The notes: generated from the sequence alone by a model not told the origin. Shown: positions 37,376-45,432, numbered from the stretch's first letter. The stretch is DNA of 50,629 bases from Nisaea sp. (GCF_017640745.1 NZ_JAEPQA010000030.1:1-50629); one strand, 5' to 3'. Translations and numbers: made by a program.

Positions 37376-38041
37376 ATGCGGCTGCATTCCTCTTACACCT
37401 CGCCCTATGTCCGGAAGGTGAAGATCTTCCTCCGCGAGACCGGGCTCTCTGGCGAGGTTGAGGAGATCTATACCCATCCCGCCGACGAGCCGGCGCTCAG
37501 GCCGCTGAACCCGCTTGGAAAGATCCCGGTGCTGGAGACCGGGGAGGGCGAGGCGCTCTACGATTCCGTCGTGATCTGCGCCTGGCTCGACACAAGGCAT
37601 GGCGGGGCGCGGCGGATCCCCGAGGCGGGGGCGGCGCGCTGGTGCGTGCTGCGGGGCGAGGCGCTCGCCGACGGGCTGACGGACGCCGCCAATCTCCGCC
37701 GTAACGAGGCGCTCCGTGAGCCCGGCCTGATCTCGCGCGACTTCATCGCCCGCCAGGACCTTGCGATCAGCCATGCGCTGCTCGCGCTGGATCAAGCGGC
37801 GGCCGCCTGGGAGGAGTGCGCGCCGGTGCTGCACGACCAGATCTCCGCCGCCGCCGCGCTCGGCTATATCGCCTTCCGCTATGGCGATCTGCCGTGGCGG
37901 GAACACTGCCCGCGCCTCGCGGACTGGTTCGCGCGTTTCAGCGAGCGGGAGAGCTTCGCTGCGACATTGCCGGCGGAATGGCCCGGCCGTCCCGCGCCGC
38001 CGCCGCAATCCGTGCCGCCGAGGTGGTCCGTCGCGCTTTGA
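37376..38041 (+). CDS. Glutathione S-transferase family protein
   Basis: 221-residue cytosolic protein. The N-terminal thioredoxin-like domain starts MRLHSSYTSPYVRKVKIFL, with NPLGKIPVLETGEG carrying the cis-proline that binds glutathione and a YDSVVICAWLD end; a helical C-terminal domain follows. A Ser or Thr near the N-terminus may be catalytic. GGGAGGA precedes the ATG. Substrate unknown. It is flanked by repeat clusters on both sides. Confidence 0.9.
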   Translation: MRLHSSYTSPYVRKVKIFLRETGLSGEVEEIYTHPADEPALRPLNPLGKIPVLETGEGEALYDSVVICAWLDTRHGGARRIPEAGAARWCVLRGEALADGLTDAANLRRNEALREPGLISRDFIARQDLAISHALLALDQAAAAWEECAPVLHDQISAAAALGYIAFRYGDLPWREHCPRLADWFARFSERESFAATLPAEWPGRPAPPPQSVPPRWSVAL

Positions 38042-38065
38042 GCGCAGATGCGCTTCCCCTTTATT

Positions 38066-38147
38066 CGTCATCCCGGCGGAGGCCGGGACCCAGAGAACAT
38101 TGAGCGGCGACCTGGGTCCCTGGGCCCCGGCCTCCGCCGGGGTGACG
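38066..38147. repeat. Palindromic repeat, type A
   Basis: Close copy of 37036-37117, sharing CCCAGAGAACAT, GAGCGG and CCCTGGGCCCCGG and the inverted CGTCA/TGACG ends. Confidence 0.85.
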
Positions 38148-38182
38148 AGCTGAGCAACGTGCGCACCGGTATCCCCCACATT

Positions 38183-38265
38183 CGTCATCCCGGGCTTGAT
38201 CCGGGACCTTTCTCAGAACGGGGCTCGACGTTCGACAAGGTCCCGGCTCGGTGGCCGGGATGACG
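38183..38265. repeat. Palindromic repeat, type B
   Basis: Close copy of 37151-37233, with CGGGACCTTTCTCAGAACG and GTTCGACAAGGTCCCGGCTC inside and inverted CGTCA/TGACG ends. The A-then-B order and spacing repeat those seen before the GST gene. With the A copy and the leader at 38373 it fills the gap of about 400 bases after GST. Confidence 0.85.
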
Positions 38266-38372
38266 TCCGGAACTTGCCGGAAGCGCGCCCTCCTTCCTTT
38301 TCTCCTTCCCCCGCCCGTTCCGTTCCGGCGCGGCAGCGCTGCGAAACCAGATATCGGCGCGCCGCACCGACC

Positions 38373-38464
38373 CGCGCTATCATGGACACCGCTCCGGCGT
38401 CCTGCCGGGGTCTCGACACCATGCGCGACACGGGAGAACGGCACTGAGCGAAACCGCGTCCCCT
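38373..38464 (+). promoter_or_regulatory. Duplicated leader, copy 2 (before MFS gene)
   Basis: 92 bases homologous to 37247-37339 (about three quarters identical by eye). The final part overlaps the proposed CTG start of the MFS gene, in GGAGAACGGCACTGAGCG. Confidence 0.55.
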
Positions 38465-39712
38465 CTGCGGACCCCTGAGCGGGAAACGGGCGACGGCGAT
38501 GCGGGAAGGCGGGCGGACGGGCCGCTTTCCCTGATCGCCGACCCGACCTTCCGCAAGCTCTGGCTGATCGGCGTGCTGATGGGCGCGATGCGCTGGCTCG
38601 AGCTGCTGGCGGTCGGGGTCTGGGTCTATGACCTGACGGACTCGCCGGTGCTGGTCGCGCTGATGACCCTGCTCCGGATGCTCCCGATGGCGCTCTTCGG
38701 CTCGGTCACCGGCGTGATCGCCGACCGGCTCGACCGCAAGCTGCTGCTGATCTTCTCGCTCGCGCTGATGTGCGGGACGGCGGGGGCGCTGGCGCTCTCC
38801 GCCTGGGCGGGCACGCTCGCGCTCTGGCAGGTCGCGCTCGGCGCCTTTCTCTCCGGGCTCGGCTGGTCGACCGACCTGCCGGTGCGGCGCACGATCCTCG
38901 CCGAGAGCGTCGGGCAGGGGCGGCTCGGCCCGGCGATGTCGATGGACAGCGCCTCCAACAACGCGACCCGGATGGTCGGCCCGATCGCCGGCGGCGGGCT
39001 CTATGCCGCGATCGGCATGGCCGGGACCTACGGCGTCGCTGCGCTGTTCTATGGCGTCGCCGTGCTGCTCGCCTGCCTCGTCGCCTACCGCGCGGCGGAG
39101 AAGGAGCCGCGGCCCTTCACGCTGCTCGGCGATCTCCGCGAGGGCTTCGCCTGGCTGCGAAAGAGCCAGGCGCTGATGGGGCATCTCGGGATCACCGTGA
39201 TCGTCAATCTCTTCGCCTTTCCCTATGCCTCGATGGCGCCGGTGGTCGGGCGCGAGACCTTCGAGATCGACCCGGTCCGGATCGGCCTGCTGCTCACGGT
39301 CGAGGGGGCGGGGGCTTTCGCCGGCGCCATGCTGATCGCCTTCGTCGCCACGCCCGACCGCTACCGGCGGATCTATCTCTGGGGCTCGGTGCTGTTCGTC
39401 GCCTGCATCCTCGGCTTCTCGCTCGTCACCAGTTACGGGCTGGCGCTGGCGATCCTCGCCGTCGGCGGCTTCGGCATTGCCGGCTTCGCCTCGATGCAGA
39501 GCGCGATCATGTTCTCCGAGGCGCCGCCGGAGATCCGCTCCCGGCTGATGGGCATCCTCTCGGTCTGCATCGGCAGCGGCCCGCTCGGCGTGCTGCATGT
39601 CGGCTGGCTCGCCTCCCATCTCGGCGGCTCGGCGGCGCTGACGGTGATCGCGCTGGAGGGACTGGTCGCGATCGCCGTGCTGGTCTGGCGCGTGCCGGAG
39701 CTCCGGCGCTGA
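38444..39712 (+). CDS. MFS transporter (uncertain start)
   Basis: Major facilitator of the EntS/DUF894-like type, with about 11-12 hydrophobic segments. The loop 2-3 motif is GVIADRLDRKLLL. The first canonical start in frame is GTG at 38573 (379 residues), but this cuts into the first helix and leaves out LIADPTFRKLWLIG, the part that normally precedes helix 1. The frame is open upstream without ATG, GTG or TTG. CTG at 38444 has GGGAGAA upstream and gives (M)SETASPLRTPERE, a plausible 422-residue protein. Export of a small molecule or drug is likely; substrate unknown. Confidence 0.8.
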   Translation: MSETASPLRTPERETGDGDAGRRADGPLSLIADPTFRKLWLIGVLMGAMRWLELLAVGVWVYDLTDSPVLVALMTLLRMLPMALFGSVTGVIADRLDRKLLLIFSLALMCGTAGALALSAWAGTLALWQVALGAFLSGLGWSTDLPVRRTILAESVGQGRLGPAMSMDSASNNATRMVGPIAGGGLYAAIGMAGTYGVAALFYGVAVLLACLVAYRAAEKEPRPFTLLGDLREGFAWLRKSQALMGHLGITVIVNLFAFPYASMAPVVGRETFEIDPVRIGLLLTVEGAGAFAGAMLIAFVATPDRYRRIYLWGSVLFVACILGFSLVTSYGLALAILAVGGFGIAGFASMQSAIMFSEAPPEIRSRLMGILSVCIGSGPLGVLHVGWLASHLGGSAALTVIALEGLVAIAVLVWRVPELRR

Positions 39713-39740
39713 GCGCCGTTTCCGCGTTGCGGGTACTCTT

Positions 39741-39755
39741 GGTGACATAGTCACC
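39741..39755. promoter_or_regulatory. Operator palindrome GGTGAC-ATA-GTCACC
   Basis: Perfect 6-bp inverted repeat with a three-base centre, about 110 bases before the persulfide dioxygenase start. The same half-sites occur at 45049-45063. A TGAC/GTCA core suits a Crp/Fnr regulator, and one is encoded at 44352 in this operon. Confidence 0.7.
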
Positions 39756-39858
39756 GACAGATCCGTGCTCTCGTGGGATCCTGATCCAAATCATGGACCT
39801 CTTCCTCGAGGAGGGGGTTGATATGCGGCATGAGCCCGGAACCGAGGAGGAACCCGAG

Positions 39859-40746
39859 ATGAGCAATTATCCCGTCGACATGAGTGCGCGCCCCGAGGTC
39901 ACGCCCTTCTTCGACCCGGCGACCAACACCATCAGCTACGTGGTCAAGGATCCGAACTCCAAGAGCTGCGCGGTGGTCGACAGCGTGATGGATATCGACT
40001 ACGCGGCCGGCCGCATCACCTACGAGCATGCCGACGAGATCATCGCCTACGTGCAGGAGAAGGGGCTCGAGGTCGAGTGGCTGATCGAGACCCATGTCCA
40101 TGCCGACCATCTCTCCGCCGCGCCCTACATCCAGGAGAAATGCGGCGGCAAGCTCGGCATCGGCCGCAACATCACCATCGTGCAGGAGACCTTCGGCAAG
40201 GTCTTCAACGAGGGCACCGAGTTCCAGCGCGATGGCAGCCAGTTCGACCGCCTGTTCGATGACGGCGATACCTACGAGATCGGCGGGCTGCACTGCTTCG
40301 CCATGCACACGCCCGGACACACGCCCGCCTGCATGACCCACGTGATCGGCGATGCCGCCTTCGTCGGCGACACGCTCTTCATGCCGGACGGCGGCAGCGC
40401 CCGCGCCGATTTCCCGGGCGGCGACGCCGGCACGCTTTATGACTCGATCCAGAAGGTGCTCGCCCTGCCGGCCGAGATGCGGCTCTTCATGTGCCACGAT
40501 TACGGACCGAACGGACGCGACATCCAGTGGGAGACCACGGTCGCGGCGGAGAAGGACGAGAACATCCATGTCGGCGGCGGCAAGTCCCGCGAGGAATTCG
40601 TCGAGATGCGCACCAAGCGCGACGCCCAGCTCGACATGCCGCGCCTCATCCTGCCCTCGCTGCAGGTGAACATGCGCGGCGGCAAGATGCCGCCGAAGGA
40701 CAAGGACGGACGCCAGTTCCTGAAGCTGCCGGTGAACGCGCTCTGA
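39859..40746 (+). CDS. Persulfide dioxygenase-like metallo-beta-lactamase-fold protein (Blh type)
   Basis: 295-residue MBL-fold enzyme. Metal ligands are His79, His81, Asp83 and His84 in THVHADH, His154 in HTPGHTP, Asp171 in FVGDT and His213 in CHDYG. The MPDGGSARADFPGGDA segment matches the Blh/ETHE1-like group that oxidises glutathione persulfide to sulfite. ATG at 39859 is chosen for its GAGGAGG site; the frame is open upstream. It is the first gene of the sulfide operon, 52 bases ahead of the SQR fusion. BigR-type operons pair Blh with sulfur-handling domains, supporting the role. Confidence 0.9.
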   Translation: MSNYPVDMSARPEVTPFFDPATNTISYVVKDPNSKSCAVVDSVMDIDYAAGRITYEHADEIIAYVQEKGLEVEWLIETHVHADHLSAAPYIQEKCGGKLGIGRNITIVQETFGKVFNEGTEFQRDGSQFDRLFDDGDTYEIGGLHCFAMHTPGHTPACMTHVIGDAAFVGDTLFMPDGGSARADFPGGDAGTLYDSIQKVLALPAEMRLFMCHDYGPNGRDIQWETTVAAEKDENIHVGGGKSREEFVEMRTKRDAQLDMPRLILPSLQVNMRGGKMPPKDKDGRQFLKLPVNAL

Positions 40747-40798
40747 CAGAGTCGCCGGTCCGACAGCGGACCTGAAAAAAGACTATCGGAGGAATGCC

Positions 40799-42490
40799 AT
40801 GACCGATGATCGCAAGATCACCGAAACGCTCTCGGTGCGCCCGCAGATCCAGCCGGACGAGGTCGCGGATCTCGCCGCGGCCGGCTACCGGGCGATCATC
40901 TGCAACCGGCCGGACGGCGAGGGCGCCGACCAGCCGAGTTTCGAGGAGATCGAGGCGGCGGCGAAAAAGGCCGGGCTCGAGGCCCTCTATCTGCCGGTGA
41001 CATCCGGCAAGGTCGAGGACACGGATGCAGAGGCCTTCGGCAAGGCGCTCGAACGGCTGCCGAAGCCGGTGCTCGCCTATTGCCGCTCCGGCACCCGGTC
41101 CGCGACGCTCTGGGCGCTCTCCGAAGCCAAAAACCGGCCGCTGCCGGAGATCCTGCAGCGCGCCAAGGGGGCAGGCTACGACATGAGCGGCGTTGTCCGG
41201 CGCATCGCCAACGGCGGAAAGACGCCGACCGACACGGGCGACGCCTCCTACGAGGTCGTCGTTGTCGGCGGCGGGGCGGCCGGCATCGCCGTCGCCTCCA
41301 GCCTGCGGGCGCGTTCGCCCGGGCTCGACATCGCCATCATCGATCCGGCCGACATTCACTATTACCAGCCCGGCTGGACCATGGTCGGCGGCGGCATATT
41401 CTCCGCCGAGACCACGGCCCGCACCATGGGCTCGCTGATCCCCGAGGGCGTGCACTGGATCAAGGCGGCGGTCGCGGCCTTCGAGCCGGAGAACGACGCG
41501 GTGATCCTCGACGGCTGCCGGGTGGTGAAATACAAGCGCCTCGTCGTCTGTCCGGGCCTGAAGCTCGACTGGCACGGCGTCGAGGGCCTGGTCGAGACGC
41601 TCGGCAAGAACGGCGTCACCTCGAACTACCGCTACGACCTCGCGCCCTATACCTGGGAGCTGGTGAGCGGACTGAAATCCGGCCGCGCCGTCTTCACCCA
41701 GCCGCCGATGCCGATCAAATGCGCCGGCGCGCCGCAGAAGGCGATGTACCTCTCCGCCGACCACTGGCTGAAGACCGGCGGCCTGAAGGATATCGAGGTC
41801 GGCTTCTACAATGCGGGCGGCGTGCTCTTCGGGGTGAAGGACTATGTCCCGGCGCTGATGGACTATGTCGAGCGCTACCATGCCGGCCTGCATTTCTTCC
41901 ATCGCCTGACCGCGGTCGACGGCGCGGCGAAAAAGGCCTGGTTCGAGGTTGCGAAGCCGGACGAGGAGAAGCAGCAGGTCGAAGTCGAGTTCGACATGAT
42001 GCATGTCTGTCCGCCGCAATGCGCGCCGGACTTCATCCGCGTCTCGCCGCTCGCGGATGCGGCCGGCTGGGTCGATGTCGACCAGCAGACCCTGCGTCAC
42101 AAGACCTTCCAGAACGTCTGGTCGCTCGGCGACGTGATGAACGCGCCGAATGCCAAGACCGCGGCGGCGGCCCGCATGCAAGCGCCGATCGTGGCGGAGA
42201 ACCTCGTCTCCGACATGAAGAGCAGCGGCAAACAGGCCCGCTACAACGGCTACGGCTCCTGTCCGCTGACCGTGGAGCGCGGCAAGATCGTGCTCGCCGA
42301 GTTCGGCTATGGCGGGGCGCTGCTGCCAAGCTTCCCGGGCTGGCTGATCGACGGCACCAGGCCGAGCTGGCTCGCCTGGCTGCTGAAGGAGCGCTTCCTG
42401 CCGCCGTTCTACTGGAAGGGCATGCTGCGCGGCCGCGAATGGATGGTGAAGCCGGAGACGGTCTCGGCCGAGCCGTCGGCCCAGCTCTGA
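40799..42490 (+). CDS. DUF442-sulfide:quinone oxidoreductase fusion
   Basis: 563 residues. Residues 1-145 are a DUF442 (TIGR01244-type) phosphatase/rhodanese-like domain with a CRSGTRS loop at C95, a possible sulfur carrier. Residues 150-563 form a type II, mitochondrial-like SQR: FAD motif VVVGGGAAGIA (154-164), catalytic cysteines C308 in IKCAGAPQK and C488 in GSCPL (equivalent to human SQOR Cys201 and Cys379, aligned from memory), and SPLADAAGWVDVDQQTL. It would pass electrons from sulfide to quinone and give persulfide for the neighbouring dioxygenase. Extra cysteines C251, C404 and C408 are present. Confidence 0.92.
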   Translation: MTDDRKITETLSVRPQIQPDEVADLAAAGYRAIICNRPDGEGADQPSFEEIEAAAKKAGLEALYLPVTSGKVEDTDAEAFGKALERLPKPVLAYCRSGTRSATLWALSEAKNRPLPEILQRAKGAGYDMSGVVRRIANGGKTPTDTGDASYEVVVVGGGAAGIAVASSLRARSPGLDIAIIDPADIHYYQPGWTMVGGGIFSAETTARTMGSLIPEGVHWIKAAVAAFEPENDAVILDGCRVVKYKRLVVCPGLKLDWHGVEGLVETLGKNGVTSNYRYDLAPYTWELVSGLKSGRAVFTQPPMPIKCAGAPQKAMYLSADHWLKTGGLKDIEVGFYNAGGVLFGVKDYVPALMDYVERYHAGLHFFHRLTAVDGAAKKAWFEVAKPDEEKQQVEVEFDMMHVCPPQCAPDFIRVSPLADAAGWVDVDQQTLRHKTFQNVWSLGDVMNAPNAKTAAAARMQAPIVAENLVSDMKSSGKQARYNGYGSCPLTVERGKIVLAEFGYGGALLPSFPGWLIDGTRPSWLAWLLKERFLPPFYWKGMLRGREWMVKPETVSAEPSAQL

Positions 42491-42519
42491 AGACGTCGAT
42501 CGGCAAGGGGTGATCGAGA

Positions 42520-44292
42520 ATGTCCGAGACTGCGAAGGCGGGCGCTAGGAAGTTCGCCCGCTACCTGCCGATCCTCGACTGGGGGAAGCGCTATGACAGG
42601 AGCGCGCTGACCAGCGACCTGGTGGCGGCGGTGATCGTCACCATCATGCTGATCCCGCAATCGCTCGCCTACGCATTGCTCGCGGGCTTGCCGGCGGAGA
42701 TGGGGCTCTATGCCTCGATCCTGCCGCTGGTCGCCTACGCGTTGTTCGGCACCAGCCGGGCGCTCGCGGTCGGGCCGGTCGCGGTGGTCTCGCTGATGAC
42801 CGCGGCCGCCATCGGCAATCTCGGCATCAGCGATCCCGCGACCTATGCGGCGGCGGCCATCGTGCTGGCTTTGCTTTCCGGCCTGATGCTGCTGGCGATG
42901 GGCCTGCTCCGGCTGGGCTTCCTCGCCAATTTCCTCAGCCACCCGGTGATCGCCGGTTTCATCACCGCCTCCGGCATGATCATCGCGGCGAGCCAGCTGA
43001 AGCACATCCTCGGGATCAAGGCATCCGGCCACAACCTGCTCGATCTGCTGCTCGATCTCGGCCGAAACCTGCCGAACCTTAACCCGACGACCGCCGCCAT
43101 CGGCGTCGGCGCGACGCTCTTCCTCTTCTGGGTTCGCAAGGGCCTGAAGCCGCTGCTCATCCGCCTCGGCCTCCGCCCGCGGATGGCAGACATCCTCGCC
43201 AAGGCGGGGCCGGTCGCCGCCGTTGCGGTGACCACGCTGCTCTGCTGGGGCCTCGGGCTGAATGAACGGGGGGTCGCCATCGTCGGCGCGGTGCCGCAGG
43301 GCCTGCCGCCGCTGACCCTGCCGGCCTTCGATGCCGAGCTCTGGATCGGCCTCGCCGGTTCCGCCCTGCTGATCTCGGTCATCGGCTTCGTCGAATCCGT
43401 CTCGGTCGCCCAGACGCTCGCGGCGAAGAAGCGCCAGCGCATCGTGCCGGACCAGGAACTGATCGGTCTCGGTGCCTCGAACGTCGCCGCGGCGGTGACC
43501 GGCGGCTATCCGGTGACCGGCGGCTTCGCCCGCTCGGTGGTCAATTTCGATGCCGGCGCGGAGACCCCGGCAGCCGGTGCGTTCACCGCCATCGGCATTT
43601 GCCTCGCCGCGCTCGCCCTGACGCCGCTGCTCTTCTTCCTGCCGAAGGCGACGCTCGCCGCGACCATCATCGTCGCCGTGCTCTCGCTGGTGGATTTCTC
43701 CATCCTGAAGCGGACCTGGATCTACTCGAAAGCGGATTTCGCAGCGGTGGCCGTTACCATGGCGCTCACCCTCGGCGTCGGCGTCGAGATCGGCGTCTCG
43801 GCGGGGGTGCTGCTCTCCATCCTGCTTTTCCTCTTCAAGACCTCGCGGCCGCATATCGCCGAAGTCGGACTGGTGCCGGGCACCCAGCATTTCCGCAATA
43901 TCCGCCGCCATGCGGTGCAGACCGTGCCGAGCGTGCTCACGGTCCGGGTCGACGAGAGCCTCTATTTCGCCAATGCGCGTTATCTCGAGGATTATCTCTA
44001 CGACCGGGTCGCTGGCGATCGAGGGCTGAAGCACGTGATCCTGATGTGCTCGGCGGTGAACGAGGTCGACAGCAGCGCGCTCGAGTCCCTCGAGGCGATC
44101 AACCAGCGGCTCGAGAGCATGGGCGTGACGTTCCATCTTTCCGAGGTGAAGGGACCGGTGATGGACCGCCTGCAACGGGCGCATTTTCTCGACGAGTTGA
44201 CCGGCCGGGTCTTCCTCGCGCAATACGACGCGGCGACGGAACTGGATCCCTCCCTCTTGCAGCAGACGCCGCAATTGAGAAAGATCGCCTGA
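42520..44292 (+). CDS. SulP family anion transporter with STAS domain
   Basis: 590-residue inner-membrane carrier. The N-terminal signature IMLIPQSLAYALLAGLPAEMGLYASILP is diagnostic of SulP; the membrane domain covers about 1-420. A cytoplasmic STAS domain (about 440-560) has CSAVNEVDSSALESLEAI. The family moves sulfate, bicarbonate or related anions. Its place between the SQR fusion and the Crp/Fnr gene (gaps 29 and 59 bases) suggests a sulfur oxyanion such as sulfite or sulfate; direction is unknown. Confidence 0.93.
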   Translation: MSETAKAGARKFARYLPILDWGKRYDRSALTSDLVAAVIVTIMLIPQSLAYALLAGLPAEMGLYASILPLVAYALFGTSRALAVGPVAVVSLMTAAAIGNLGISDPATYAAAAIVLALLSGLMLLAMGLLRLGFLANFLSHPVIAGFITASGMIIAASQLKHILGIKASGHNLLDLLLDLGRNLPNLNPTTAAIGVGATLFLFWVRKGLKPLLIRLGLRPRMADILAKAGPVAAVAVTTLLCWGLGLNERGVAIVGAVPQGLPPLTLPAFDAELWIGLAGSALLISVIGFVESVSVAQTLAAKKRQRIVPDQELIGLGASNVAAAVTGGYPVTGGFARSVVNFDAGAETPAAGAFTAIGICLAALALTPLLFFLPKATLAATIIVAVLSLVDFSILKRTWIYSKADFAAVAVTMALTLGVGVEIGVSAGVLLSILLFLFKTSRPHIAEVGLVPGTQHFRNIRRHAVQTVPSVLTVRVDESLYFANARYLEDYLYDRVAGDRGLKHVILMCSAVNEVDSSALESLEAINQRLESMGVTFHLSEVKGPVMDRLQRAHFLDELTGRVFLAQYDAATELDPSLLQQTPQLRKIA

Positions 44293-44351
44293 CCGGACGG
44301 AGATGCGCAGATGCCATCTCCGTTTCGCGGCAAGCGGGCGGAGGGGCGAGC

Positions 44352-45011
44352 GTGGCGGACTGGATCGAACAATTTCCGGGACTTTCCCGCCTCGATGGTG
44401 ACCTGCGCGAGACACTGGTCCGACAGAGCCGCGTGGTGGAGGTACCGCAGGGGACCGTGATCTTCGGCCCGGGTAAGGCGCCGGAGAATCTTCTTCTGCT
44501 GCTCGCAGGCGTGGTCCGGGTCCAGCAGGTGGCGGAGAATGGCCGCGAGATCGTGCTCTACCGGGTGCATGCGCACGAGAGCTGCGTCCTGACCACCGCC
44601 TGCCTGCTTGCCTATGAAGATTACAGCGCCGAGGGTATTGCTGAGACGGACGTCACGGCGGTGGCGATCCCGCGCTCCGTGTTCGACGAGATGATCGCCC
44701 GTTCGGCCGATTTCCGCCGCTTCGTATTTACGGCCTATTCACGCCGCATCACCGACCTCTTCATGGTGATCGAGGAGATCGCCTTCCGCCGCCTCGACTT
44801 GCGTCTCGCCGCCAAGTTGCTGGAACGGAAGGACGCGGCTGGGGACGTGCTGCTGACGCACCATCAGCTTGCAACCGAACTCGGTACGGCGCGAGAGGTG
44901 GTCTCGCGCCAGCTGCAGGAATTCATCCGCCGCGGCTGGGTGACGGCGGGGCGCGGCCGTGTCCATGTAACGGATGCCGAGGCGCTCGGTGAATTTGCCC
45001 ACTCGGCCTGA
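44352..45011 (+). CDS. Crp/Fnr family regulator of the sulfide operon
   Basis: 219-residue regulator. A cyclic-nucleotide-type sensor domain (about 10-120) precedes a long dimer helix and a Crp winged helix-turn-helix (about 168-200, THHQLATELGTAREVVSRQLQEF). The recognition helix keeps the R-E...R pattern of Crp, which fits a TGAC half-site. It lacks the N-terminal Fnr iron-sulfur cysteines but has C78 and C84 in ESCVLTTACLL, a possible thiol switch. GTG start at 44352 has GGAGGGG before it. Last gene of the operon; probably autoregulated through 39741-39755 and also acting at 45049-45063. Confidence 0.88.
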   Translation: MADWIEQFPGLSRLDGDLRETLVRQSRVVEVPQGTVIFGPGKAPENLLLLLAGVVRVQQVAENGREIVLYRVHAHESCVLTTACLLAYEDYSAEGIAETDVTAVAIPRSVFDEMIARSADFRRFVFTAYSRRITDLFMVIEEIAFRRLDLRLAAKLLERKDAAGDVLLTHHQLATELGTAREVVSRQLQEFIRRGWVTAGRGRVHVTDAEALGEFAHSA

Positions 45012-45045
45012 TACCTTTCTGCCGGGCCTGATATCTTTCTGCCGG
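45006..45045. repeat. Two tandem 20-bp copies at the end of the Crp/Fnr gene
   Basis: GCCTGATACCTTTCTGCCGG (45006-45025) is followed directly by the same sequence with one C-to-T change (45026-45045). The first copy includes the regulator's stop codon. It lies just upstream of the second operator. Confidence 0.9.
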
Positions 45046-45048
45046 GAA

Positions 45049-45063
45049 GGTGACTAAGTCACC
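45049..45063 (+). promoter_or_regulatory. Operator palindrome GGTGAC-TAA-GTCACC before the DUF2892 gene
   Basis: Same half-sites as at 39741-39755, with a different three-base centre. A TAGGAT -10-like box lies at 45085-45090. A start of transcription about seven bases later would put the palindrome centre near -41, the position for class II Crp-type activation. Confidence 0.7.
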
Positions 45064-45123
45064 GTTCCGGGTGGGGAATGGGCTTAGGATTTGTGTATCG
45101 CATCCTCAGAGGGAGTCTCTGCC

Positions 45124-45339
45124 ATGATCGCCAATGTCGGAAACCTCGACCGTCTGGCCCGTCTCGTGCTCGGCGTCGCACTGATCCTCGCCCCGTTCCT
45201 GCTTGACCTCGCCATCTTCGCCAATCCGCTGGTGAAATGGGGCGTGCCCATTGTTGGCCTGGTCTTCGCCGGCACCGCGCTGATCCGTTTCTGCCCGCTC
45301 TACGCGATTTTCGGGATCAGGACGCGGTCGGGGGATTGA
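45124..45339 (+). CDS. DUF2892 small membrane protein
   Basis: 71-residue inner-membrane protein. It starts MIANVGNLDRLARLVLGVALI, the DUF2892 pattern NVG..DR..R...G, and has two hydrophobic helices with a CPLYAIFGI end. DUF2892 segments occur next to rhodanese and sulfur-handling genes (for example the YgaP membrane part). GAGGGAG stands upstream of the ATG. It has its own predicted operator and promoter and so appears to belong to the sulfide regulon. Confidence 0.88.
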   Translation: MIANVGNLDRLARLVLGVALILAPFLLDLAIFANPLVKWGVPIVGLVFAGTALIRFCPLYAIFGIRTRSGD

Positions 45340-45350
45340 ACCGAAGGGCC

Positions 45351-45432
45351 GTTGTCCCGGACCTGATCAGGGACGTCGTGCAGAATAGGGTTCAACCTTC
45401 GCCGAGATCCCGGCTCTCCGGCCGGGATGACG
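45351..45432. repeat. Palindromic repeat, type B, degenerate
   Basis: Left end reads GTTGTCCCGGACCTGATCAG, right end CCGGCCGGGATGACG, with the interior diverged from other copies. It lies between the DUF2892 gene and ftsH. Confidence 0.65.

Noticed and set aside
43599-44351. Long N-terminal extension of the Crp/Fnr gene
   Set aside because: It lies wholly in another frame of the SulP gene; the GTG at 44352 has a strong ribosome site and gives a normal-length regulator.
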